This document shows positions 23,262 through 35,400 of a stretch of DNA of 64,000 nucleotides, one piece after another; positions within the stretch are counted from its first letter, which is position 1; the number at the start of each line of letters is the position of its first letter. Below the pieces are notes generated by a model. It saw only the letters and a program-made list of their open reading frames with translations. It did no database searches and was not told where the DNA came from. The stretch comes from Struthio camelus (lineage: Eukaryota > Chordata > Aves > Struthioniformes > Struthionidae): assembly GCF_040807025.1 (NCBI RefSeq), contig NC_090956.1:5072517-5136516 (forward strand), read 5' to 3'. A program made the position numbers and the translations under genes.

Positions 23262-25860
23262 CTCTTGTGGTATGAGGGTTGTTCTGCAGCAGCAGCTTCT
23301 GGGTGCAGCTCTGGTTAAGGCTGACCTCCTGGAGCCTGGAGCACAAGAGGGATGGCCAGGACTCCACTACTGCCCTCAATTTGCTTTTCAACATCCTGCC
23401 CTGTGCTGCAGTGGATGAAAGGAGATGCTTCTCCCACTGCATTGGCTGGGAACATCACTCCCTAATCCATTGTCCGGCCTGACCTTACACCCTGTGTCTT
23501 CCTTCTCAGGAGTTCTCCTGCTCTTACATTCCTCTTGGCAGAGGGCAGGAAGGGGGTGTCCCCCCCATGGAGGCTGTAAGCAGGCTCGTCCGTTCCTCTA
23601 GGCTGACAGCCCTGCATGATCTTTCTTATTCTGGCACAGGTTTGGCAGGGAGACTTCCAGCTCTCCCATTGCTCTCTAAAGCTGGCAGATGAAAGGCTTG
23701 AAACACCCTCGGAATTTAAAGATTAACATGTGGGCCAGGCCTGGGCTTCACTGCGACAACAGCCACCTGAGGCTCTGGCAGGTCAGGCTGGGAAAGGGGC
23801 AGTCAGAGCAGGTGCCCATCTCTGGGGGTGGCAAATACAGCACAAGTGTCCAGGAGTGGTGTCTGTGCACTGCAGTACGGTACGATGGTGTAGCACAGGA
23901 TCCCAAGCAGGACACCTTGCTAGGAGTTAAGCCCCCTGGTGCCGTACCCTAAGTCAGGAGCCCTAGTGTAGTGCCTTAACTGCTGCTGGGCCACAATCAT
24001 GCTGCCCCAGCCCTGCTTCGGGATGGAAAACAGCTACAGCAGCGGGCTGACACCACCAGCAATTCTCTGCAAGGGGAAGAGCCTTCCTGAAGAGCTCTCT
24101 CTTCCTTTCCCATGCAGCAGGTTTACTGCCCAGCTCTGGCACCACACTCCTGGCAGAAGACCTCCTGACTCCTCTCCCCAGGGCCAGCCCAGCAGAGCAG
24201 GGCATTTATAGGCAGAGACGGCAGCCCTTTTCCCATACAGGCGTTGTCACCCCCCTCCAAGGGGATACAGGCTGGTTAAAGCTTCTGCGCCTGCCCTTGG
24301 CCCCTGCATCCTGGGACCAGGGGGTCTGTGCCTGCTGCCACCAGGGACCTGACTGAACGCTCCAGCCTGCGGTGCCAAACCAGACGTGTGGCTGACGCTA
24401 GCCCAGGCAGGCAAACAACATCTTGTCACCATGTCCTGGTCCTCTCCCTCCAGCTCTCCCAGGCCACTGTAAGGCCACCCTGTTTCCTGCCTAGCTGAGC
24501 ATCTCAGAAGTGTTTGCTGCTGACATGCAGACAGCTGATGACAGACAGCAAAGGCTCCCTTTCAGAAGGTCAGTCTTAGAAGTCCCAGAAACAGCGCTGC
24601 TCTCTGCTGCCAACAGAAATGGTGTCAGCAGAGCTGAGGTGGCAGCTCCACCATGCGGCTGGCTGGTCCCCTGCACACACAGCTTCCTGGACACTATGCC
24701 TGATAAGCTGCATGTGTGCTTTTAGCAACATTAACAGGATAAACCTGACCTGATTTCCACATATAGACAGATACCAAGGCATAGTTTAGCCGAACCCCAT
24801 TAAAACAGCCTGCGAGAAAGCCCTATATTACACCCTGCACCTAACAAGCCAGCATAGTCCAGGCCCAGGCAGCAGATTAGACAACATTGCATTTCACAAC
24901 AACAGTTCTCCAAGGACCGTGATGCCAAAAAGGAGGCACTTAACAGGTTGGCCTTAATTAAACCTTAGATATTTCACTGCTATAGTTTGGTTTCCACGCT
25001 CTTAGTCCTGCACTTCACAGGTAGCAGAAGGATAGAGCTATCAAAATAACGCATGCAGTGGAAACATCTAGGTGACTGAATTTGAACACAGGCTGGACTG
25101 CCTTTTCTAGGGCAAGATGGACAAAGCACCCTCACCGAGATGCTAATGCCTTGCTTTCCTGCTGGGCCATGCTCGCATCAAATGGCCTAGGGCACCACCA
25201 CAGCAGAGACTGGGAAAACACATCACTCCTGCCATTAACACAGCTGTATGACGCAGGCGAGCAAAGACTCAGGGCACCACAGGGCTCCTGGGGACTAGCT
25301 CAATTTTGAGTCAAGTAGGTACGTTGGCCCAGTCATCCTCCATGGAGTTAGCAGTGGCCCTCCTGAGGTCTGGAGAGCTGGAAATGGGCTGCCTGGAGTC
25401 CCTGGGCAACTGCATGCTCTCCTTATTACCCTCTGCCCAGGAGCCAGGGCTCAGGGGAGGCTTGTTTGGCACTGGCTGCACCCTAGCTAGTTCTGGAGGT
25501 ACCAAAGCAGCCACAGTCCAGGCTCCCTCCCCTTCCCGCTGAGTCTGACTTGGCAGGCACCCCTGGAGATGGGAGACAGCCCCAGAGCTGTAGGTTGCTC
25601 ACAGCGCAGTCAGGTATTTAAACAACTGTAAATAAACCCTGCTATTTACTAGTCTGCATGAGGGCTTGCTTCTCCTGGGAGGAGCAGTGGGACATATTTA
25701 CTTCCCCAATTTGTTAATACTGTACAGCTTGAACGTGTATAAACTTCCAGTGCAGATACAGAAGACAGCATGACACCTGCTTGACATGGGGCTGATATAC
25801 GCTAAGAAACGCTCTTGGTGTCAACAATAAACTGGATCATTAAATCTCTCTAACCTCCTG
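23262..25860 (+). other. RADIL: RADIL 3' untranslated region
   Basis: The stretch follows the RADIL stop and has no conserved ORF. It runs to a cluster of poly(A) signals near 25830. An earlier AATAAA at 25631 could give a slightly shorter form. The exact cleavage point is inferred, not seen. No other gene is visible in it, although the unassigned 3' end of AP5Z1 may overlap it from the other strand. Confidence 0.65.
25826..25844 (+). terminator. Poly(A) signal cluster of RADIL
   Basis: AATAAA at 25826-25831 is followed by ATTAAA at 25839-25844. A GT-rich downstream element (tgtctggtggatgtatcttg) begins about 15 bases later, at about 25859, and more GT-rich sequence lies at 25895-25905. This arrangement is typical of a vertebrate cleavage site. 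An isolated AATAAA at 25631 has weaker downstream context. Confidence 0.7.
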
Positions 25861-26427
25861 TCTGGTGGATGTATCTTGGGTCTCAACATGTTCACTGTGG
25901 TGGTAAGACAAAAGGCTAGTGAAGGTTCACAGCAGACCTAACAGAATCACTTCTGCTATCTCCACCTCACATAGGCCTTTGTTTGGCCCATCTGCTACAA
26001 GCAGAGAGGGAAGAGCAGAAGCACACACATAGCCAGGCTGTTGCAAGGGAAAAAGGGGAAGGAGAAACAAATCGGAGGAGAGGGAAGTAGAGAAAGAATG
26101 TCTCCCAAGGGACAAGGTTTGCTGGCAGAATACTAATGCAGGCAGTTACCCTCCTGCCACACTCACACAAATCCACTGGGATCTTCAATCTATAACGGCC
26201 AAAGAGAGGTAAGACAAGCACGGGCAGTAGACAAGCAACAGGCACTAAGAAAGACAAGTACAACAGGCTCAGGCCAGAAGAGCAGCCTCAGCTCTTCTTA
26301 TTCCTGTTTTCCATTTCATTTGCAATCATTTGTTCCTCATTTCCAGTTCAGAGCAGGGCCTCAGCCTCGAGTGTCAGCAGCAGATTAGTTATAACAGAGG
26401 CTTTAGCCTCTCAGAAACCCTCTTCTC

Positions 26428-29400
26428 TCACCCTGGCACGAAGCCAGCGCCCCCTTCTAAGAGCCGGCTGACTATCCTCAGGGCAAAAGGGAGAGTGTCA
26501 TTCACATCTCTCTGAAATTGTGTGCTGGCGACGTCCACAGATGGTGTGAACACAAACTGAGCCACACTTGGCATTTTCAGCAGGTTCATGAGCTCAGTTG
26601 CCCGGATGAGGATCTCCTCACAGTCCTCCTCGCAGTATACAGAGGTGACAGCAGGGTTCTGCACAAACATCCTCATCTTGGACAGGAACAAGGATACTCT
26701 GCAGGAGAGAAGGACGCGACCTTCAGCTGGCAGGACCTTTACTCCCAGCAAGGTCACTACTCAAGCCTGTGTTTCCCAAAAGATTTTGTTGCGGGCAAAC
26801 ACCGGATGCTAACTAGCCGCTCCTCCTAGCACACGGAGTGTTAGTCACCACACAGACTCCACTTCCCCAAACTGTGTTGCTCCACAGCTTGTTTCCTCAG
26901 TCCTGTTTCAGTTTCAGGTCCCACCAGTTGCTAAGTCTGATCATCTAACAGTGGCAAACATTGGCGTTTGAACCCATCTGATCTGTATGTTTCAGCCCTG
27001 TGTCCTCCCTTGCCATCCCTTCTCACCTGGGGATCAAGTCCTGGCTGCGAGACGCCAGCTTGGTCAATGTGGTCATGAGGACAGTGATGACACGGGGCGG
27101 GTAGTTGGGGATGCTGGCCAGCGGTCGGAGCTGGGTAATTTCGAACAACATGGCTTCCAGAGCCTCAAAGAACCGGTTGATCTGCTCCACGGTGCAGCGC
27201 TTGTCGTAGGACACAGACATGTACTCTCCAATAGCCCAGACCTAAAACAAAGGCACATGTGCTCAGGGCAAGCTAAAGCAAAGGGGACTGAATCTTTTTT
27301 TAGGGAATGGCAAATCAGATTAGCTAACGCTAAGATAGGAAAGGAAGAAAGGGAAGGTGACCAGAAGAGTGCCCTGCAGTTGGAACGTCCTGTGGCAGAA
27401 GTAGGCAGGCCCCACTTACCAGGTGGGTGAAGAGGGCCTCCTTGTTCCGGATGTTGCTGATTGATCCCGAGAACTCCAGAAGCTCCTTGGACAGTTCCAC
27501 AATGAGCGCAGGGTGCAACTTGCAGAGGGTCAGCAGCTGCGAACTCAGCACCCTAGAGGAGAGAGGTGGGGAACACTTAGACCATGGCCAAACCAAGGAG
27601 GAACTAGCAGCATCTGGCCATAGGCACACAGGATTGACAGTTACCCTAAGACACATCCCAAAAATGGTGTCCAGAGCAACACAACTTTCTGTTTTTCAAG
27701 CTGCTTCCCTTGCACTGTCATCCTCCCTGACATCTCCCCAAGAGAGAGAAGCTCAAAACCTCTCATTACATTGAGCCCCATCCTCAAGGCCAGTCAGACC
27801 TTTCTCTTCCCTGGAAAGGAGGCTGCGAGCCACCCCTGTCAAAGGTAAGGCTGTATGCTCGGTGTGTCTACGGAAGAGGTGAAGGTGCAGTTCCCACTTT
27901 GGACTCTCCAATGACAGGTGATAACAGGAACTCAGCCACAACTGAAAAGGCTCCTGGGCTGTCCTGGGAAGCCAGGCTGTAGCCAGGGGAGGGGCTGGAC
28001 GCTTGGCTGTGCCTCCTGTCTTCTGGTCTCACCTGTGCACATCATCTTTAAATGCCGGGGTCTCATAGAGCTGGTCACTCCTCTGCAGCATCAACAGTAC
28101 CAGCTGGTTTATCAGTGGCTTATCTGCAAACTGAGACACAGCCCTTGCTTCAGTGACATCCAGCAGCCAAAAACCAAACTACTCAGCCAGAGAGAACTAG
28201 GCCAGGACAGAAACAGGATCTAGCAGGAGGGAAACAGTGTACAAAGCAGGCATGAAGCACTCATTCTGCTCTTGCCTGCCTGCTTTACAGCTGGCTGAAA
28301 GAACAGCAATGAACACTGATGCTACACCGTGGAGCTTTTCCGCTTCTCTGGATGAAGCAGCTGGCTCAACCTATGTTCATGCCAATACTAGACCATCCCA
28401 CCCTCCCCTCATTCAACCCTCTGTCAAGGTTGCAGGGCCTTAACACTTTTGCATCCATGGCTGCTATCCATGTAATAAAAGACCCCTCCCAGCGTGTCCA
28501 GGAGCCAAACTGCCCAAAGAGTGCCCACCTCTGCCACCACACTGAAGAAGAGTTCCAGTAAGACAGGGACAGTCTCCGCACACTGCACGACCCTTGCGCT
28601 GCTGGCCAGGGATCCCAGCAGCTGCCGAAGTGGAATCAGGCTGTGGGCAACAGATAGGCTACTGTTGAAGTAGGCTTGATCCTAGCTACTTCCCCAGGCC
28701 CTCCTTCCATATTCCTCCACAAGGTCTTTAAGCACTTGCAAAGATAACAGAGGGAAAGTCAAGCCCACTGCACTCCAGTTGAGAGCAGCTACACCTTCTC
28801 ACAAACCCGAGTGCTGCCTCCCCGATCTGGATGGCTCAACCAAACCCTTGTGGCAGCCTCTTACCTCTCCGGAGAGTCTTCAGGGGCAGCCTCGATGCGG
28901 AGAAGGTACTGGAACATGCTCTTGTAGAGGGGATGGCGAAAAGCCTCCAGACAGGTGGCTGGCTTCACAGTTGGGTCGCAGGCAGCCTTCTCGGAGCCAG
29001 GGAGAGAGGTTGACCTAGCAGAAGGCACACAAAACGTGCTGCAGTCGGAAAACTGGCCAGGCCTTAGTCGGGATCCTGGTTAATGGAATCACTATCCTGC
29101 CATTGAAACATGGAAAATAAGTCATCCCAGTTTAGGCCTCCTGGAAGCTAGAAAACCAGGATGGCAGGAAAGCTGAGTAAAGTACTCAGACCAACCACAG
29201 CCTCCAGACTCAGGCAGTAGTTCCAGAATTCCTTCTGTGTCCCTGCTGGGAGAGATAAAAATGGTGCTCTGTATCCTCCAAAGCCCACCAACCTCCTACC
29301 TCCAGGGTGACCTCCCCTTTCTAAGCGCTCCAGAAAGGGCTGCTAATGCCAAGGAAGACAAGGAAGAGCAGTGGTACAGCTGTGAGAGCTGGTCCCAGCC

Positions 29401-32400
29401 CTATCCCACCTCCCTGGAGACTCCTCCAGTCCCTCCTGACCTTAAGAGGGAACTTATGTTTGCCTCCAGGAGCACAAACCCAACAAAGAGGGATAAGAGT
29501 CAGGAGGGAAGACCAGCAAAGCCCACACCACAGTGTTGTGGCAGAGGCTGATGGCAGACACCCAAGGAGAACAGCACCTCGTGATAGTTTGGAGCTGGAT
29601 ACGGGGGGAGGGATGACAACATCCTGACACCCAAAGACAACCCAGCACTGAAGCATAAGAGTTGGTTACCTTCTCTCCCTGTGCACAGCACATTACTAGG
29701 AAAACTGGGCTGATAAATGTGCAGCTTTGTTTTAACTGGCTGTAGCAGACACCTCTCCCTCCATAACAGCAGCAGAGGGCAGCTGAGGCTCAGAGCAGTG
29801 GGTACTAGGCTATGGCCAATGTCAAGACCCTGATTAGCAAGCAAGAGGAGGGGAAGGCAGCCTTACCTCAGCTGGATGTCCAGAGCTGCTGTCAAACAGG
29901 GCAGGTCAAGCAGCAAATGGAAAATCTCAATGGCTGTACCTGCATCCAGCAGAAATGGGAGAAGGTCCACGAATTCAGAGATAAGGGGTGGGCTGTTCCA
30001 CGCCAGGAACTGCAGGGAACAAGCACCAGCTGCTGCTCTAACCCTGTCACTCTGCCCTGAGGCCCAGATGATTCTCCTCCCACTGTGACCAAAGGGGATG
30101 GGGAAGGGAAAGTCACATGTGAAAAGCAACAACAGAGAAGGCTGAGGTTTCAGTCAAGAGCTGGGGAGGCTGCTCATAGCTCATCACAGGTGCCTGGCAG
30201 CTGGGTCAGTGGCTGGCAAGCAGCAACTTCTTGAAGTTTTCCAAAAACAGAGTGCTGGCTCCTAACTGTGCTGACTGACCCAGCACGCGGAGCCTTTCTT
30301 GGCCTTACCCCAACAGGAAGGCACCACAAGCTCCTTTGTGACCATTTAAATGAGGGCTGATCTCAAGACTTGTCTCGAGGACTTACAGGTAAATTAAGCC
30401 CTCGTGGCCTCTGAACGCTGATACCCAAGCTCAGTGCACTCCACAGAAAGAAAATACACTTGTCGGGAACAATCTGGGAATTTGCCTATGCCAAAAGCCA
30501 GACCTTCCCCTCCGCTACAGCCTGCTCCTTTTCTAGCTGCTAAATCGCTGTACTTCCCACCCCAAGGACATTAACTCAGACTTCCCTCTATGAATAGGAA
30601 GAGGGAGGGCTCTGAACTGCACCAAAAGGCATGTGAAGTGCTCTGAGGGGCACCAAAAGGCACATGCAGCAGAATCTCCTCTGTGCTGCTCCAACACGGA
30701 GTACCTTGAAGAGATTTGGGAAGCTCTGCCTGAATATGCTGGATGTGTCAGTGAAGAGCTGGCTGTTGTCTTTGCAGAACTGGATGAACTCGAAGGCCAG
30801 TGATGGGTTGTGGAAGAGCTGAGCTGGGATCTCGGTGAACAAGTGTTTGTAGATTGCATCGGAGTCCACAGCTGCCATTTCACCTGGGAGGATACAGCAG
30901 ACTCCTGAGCACAGCCCACCCAGCAGCCCTGCCAGCACAGGCTCCAATGGCTTATGTAAAGCCCAAGCCTGGGGTATGTTACTCTAGAGAGCCCAAGGCA
31001 GCACAGCTTCCACGTCTCCAGGACTGGGATCACCCATCCTGGAGCACAGCCAAGGCTGAATTACCAGGTCTGGCTGCCATCAAGTCCCCAGGACAAAGGG
31101 CTGTGCTGAGAGCATGCAAGACTAAACTGTGGAGGAGGGGGTGAGCATTGCTGACTTACTGTGGTTCAGGAAGAACTGAGCAATGGGCAGCAGTGCCCTC
31201 GCGTAAGTGACATCTCCACTGATTCTGCCATGCAGGATCTTCAGGGAGGAGAGCGTGCGGTACACATAGGAGGAGTCTTGTTTGCAGATGATGTCCAGGA
31301 TTGTCACCGCCTCGATGAGACACTGCAGGGGAGCAGATCAGATTAGGGGAAGTCTCATCTCCCAGAGCTCCAGCCCCTCCTCTGCGTACTTACAGCTTTC
31401 TGCAGTTCCCCATCAGCTTTCTTCAGGGCCCCTGCCAGAGAAAGAAGTCAAAGATAAACTCTGGGTCCAAATAGGTACATCAGGCCGTCAGTTTGAGCAC
31501 GAGCCCACTGGGCTTTCAGGCCAGCTGGGAGGAAATACTGATCCCAATTCCAGGCTCTGGGCTAACGAGGGCCAAGAGACAGAGGCTATGGAAGACATTC
31601 CCTGCAAATCAAAGGCAGGAGGCAGAACATGGGCATTGCCTCCAAATCCCTCCCAACATCCCAGCTTAAGCCTGGTCAATGACTTGCACCAGCAGCCAAA
31701 CCTGGTCCCATGCCTAGACCCCAACTCTAAACTCTAGGGCGTGAGATTCCAACCCAAAGAGGTAGCAAACAAGCATTTTCAAGAACAGGCCCAAGAAGGC
31801 TGCAAGGAGCGTTCATGGCAAGACTCACGCCGGTTGCTCTGCTCAATAAGCCGCTGGCAGTACTCAAAGGCTTTTTCCCGCAGACGCTCCTTCGGGGGAA
31901 GCAGATGACTAGATGTGGATGTAGTTGAGACCATGGACATGACAGAGCCATCCATTTCTGATCTGTCATCTACAAAGTAAAGGTCACCAGGTATAAGCCA
32001 CACCACGGGCAGTGTAACCCACGCAGCTGCCCAGCAACAGAGAGGGAGCTGTCTATTCCCAGGTGCACCGGGAGGTAAAGGAGCCTGGGGAAGAAGGCAG
32101 TGTTACGGTAACACCAGGTAGATGCTGTCTCCCACCATCCAGGATTGTTTTCGCAGGGACCAGGGGGGTTTGGCCTGAAATCCTGGGACCCACTGAATGA
32201 GTCACTCTTTGTTGAAGGGTCAGTTAGAAGAGTCAGTTAAGGAAGGACACTCCTTCCCAAATTTTCCCTGCTCTTAGTTCAAGAGCCCTGAATTGTAAGC
32301 CACAGCTATCACTTGGCCAGACCCTGCCCCTTGCAGGGTTTCTGGTGAAGCCACCAAAGCAGTTCAGAATTCAGAACACACACTTCTCTGGGGGTGCAAT

Positions 32401-35400
32401 CCACACTGGTCCGCAGGCTTTCAGTTCGCACCTGAATTAGGGGTGCTCAGCCCCTCACCCCCGTAGCACAGCAGCCACTTTCTCAACATGGAGAAGGCCT
32501 GCATGTTGAGCCACTGGTCCTCCGTGTAGTGCTGACCCAGTGAGAGCACTGTGAAGAAGTCTGTGGCAATGGCACCGTCCACCTCTGTGACAGGGACAGG
32601 CTGGGAGGAAAGATGAGCTAGGTCAGATTCCCAGGGAGCGGCTAAGCAAGACTCTACCTACCGCATGGAGACTAGCAACCCTTGTTTATATGTACCTTGG
32701 GGCCTGCAGAGGGGCAGTTCTCCAGAGAGAGAAACTGCTGTCTTTTAGATTCATTTTGTCCAGCAGAGAAACCCCAAACTTTTCCCCTCCCTCTGACGAA
32801 GGCCTCATTTTCCTCTTAGTCCAAGGTACCTGATCACCAGAAGACACTCCCTCACACCTACTCCATGGACTGAGGTTCTGGCCCCACAGCACTTGCTAAA
32901 TTTTGGAGCTATAAATCCCCCCTACTTCGCATCTTGACCACTTACCCCAGACAAAGCAACAAAGAGCAGTGGCACTTCTAGGTCACCATTTCCCACAAGA
33001 AGTTGAATTTGCAACATATAATAGCAGGGAACTGACTAGCAAATGCCCATGTAGGATACCATAGCAAGTCAGCACTTACCTGTCTGGCTCTGGGGTTGGA
33101 GAAAAAGCCTCCAGAGGGCTGAGCGACTCCTTGCTGAACGCTCGCATATCTCAGCCAGTCGACCATCTTTTTACTGACCACATTGATCTGCTCTATACAG
33201 GGAAAGTCACAAGGTCATTGCTAGACCGGGCACAGAAGCGGCCTCTGCAGCACACCCTTGCTGCCTTTCAATTGCTGTGCTTTTCCTCTGGCCTAGATCG
33301 CTAGCTCTCTGATCCAGCACTCAGCAAAGAAATGGGTACCTCCCAGGTGGACGCCCTCTCCTCCTTACACAACTTCAGAATCCAGGATCATTCACCCATC
33401 TCACAGCTCTGCGCCCTTCTCTCATTCATTCTTAGCAACTGAGTTGGTTTCATTGTTGTCAACAAAAAATTCAGGAAGTGAGCGCTAAAACCAAGGACTT
33501 CTGGTACCAGATCAGTCCAGAGATACTTGTTCCTTTGATATGTCTCTAACTGCAGCTGCTATAAGGGGGAAGGTGCTAGAATACTGTCAAACATATTCGT
33601 GCAGTGGCTAGCTTCAGCTCTGCAGATAAAAGCATGATCGCACAGAAGCTAAGGCAGGTAATCCTGCCTGCTCAGCCAACCCATACGCCCCAGCCCACTG
33701 TCTTCCCCAAAGCTTCTCCTACCGCCTGCACAACATGTGCAAACTCCTAGAGTTTTCCCACAGGACATGCCTAGAAACAAACTCAATCATAACACATATG
33801 CTCACCCTTTTATGCCCGCAGTCTCTCCTAAAGTTTATTCGCCAGGACATATCACTCACTACTATCTTACTGTCCTGCCTCTCTTCTGAACTCTCCATTC
33901 CCTAGTTATTTTTGCTGGTCTCTTGAACAGATACACAGACACAATTCTCTTTATTTCTCATCATCTGCCCTGATGCTCTTCAGGATAGCTACGGATTCAT
34001 ACTCCGACTGTATCTGGAGATCTCAATTAGGGTACGTGTCACTTTGATGCAAAACCGCACAGACCAGGGACTCCGTCTCCCAGGAGGGGCCACAGCACCC
34101 GAGGGCCTGGTACAATTTTTGAACAGTGGAATATATTTCACCCAAGAAGTTTACTTTCCTTGTGACAGAGACATCACTTCTAATGGTAGTTTCCAAGCCA
34201 TACTCCTAGCCCAAGCCTTCAGAGCCCCTTTTGATCACTACGCAGGTCATAAGCTCAGGCCCTCCTGTATTTACCTTCAGTTAGAGATACCGGCGAAAGA
34301 CTGATGACATTTGACAGGACAGGAAGGAGGTGCCGAGAACTCTGACCCTCTGGCAGTCTCCCTTCGAGTACTTTTACAATACGCTGCCCCACAGCAGACA
34401 CTTCAGCCTTCTTATCACCCTTAAAAACGAATCAGAGGTAAAGCTAGGCAGGCAGTTTTCTACCAGTGCTAGAAATCAATACCCTACAAACTTTCATCAG
34501 GTATCAATGCCAGTGTCAAATGTAAAGAGAACTCACGATACACACTATTTTACCATGCTTTACAGAGCTCTTCTGTAACGCGAATTCATAGCTCCCAGCA
34601 GGGAGGAATACTTTGATGGAGCAACAGGTTTGTGGACAACTGTCACCTAAAGTGGAAATTAACAGCTGCAATGGATGTCTTCACATTAAACGCTACTTTG
34701 ATCCATCAATTCCAGAGCAGTGAGTACTAGCACTAACTACTCCCCGTGTGGTCAATTTGCTAGCTCAATTGTTAAATTAGAAATTTATGATCATAAAGCA
34801 GACCACTGTAATAGGTTCTAGGACTCTCTGCTTAGTCTGTATCCTCAGGAGAAGGAAAATAAAGCAGCCTCCCCTTTTGGAAGCTGTTATAGCTGCAGTT
34901 TTGAGATGCTGTCAAATCATTCTGTCCAAGATGACTGTTACAGATTGCAGGTGCACCCAGCCTTTTGAGAGGCTTTCTCCCCCCACAAATGCCACCATGC
35001 CAACAAAAAAATGAATCTTCTCTATGTGCTCAGGGGTTTTGACAGCTGGTTGCTGAAAGCAGTGAACAAACACCAATCTCCAGTACTCCCCATCTAATAG
35101 TCACATTTGTATCTGATCCCTAGAAGCAATTAGGAAGTTTCATGTGAGCTTCCAGTGAGGAAACTGCATGTTGGAACCTCATCCACTACTGGGGCTACTT
35201 TCTGTGCTTCTCCCTTGAACAGACGTGGATAGACTGACCAAAGCGACATGCAATCCACTTTAAGGTCTGGGGACTTGTGCAGTGAAGGAAAAGAGAAGGA
35301 ACAGCCCCTCTCCTGCAGATACATCACTGCAGCCCACTGCAAATGGTAGGGCTACCTGTATGTGTTGCTGACACGTCTCTTGCTACTCAGAGCAAAACCT

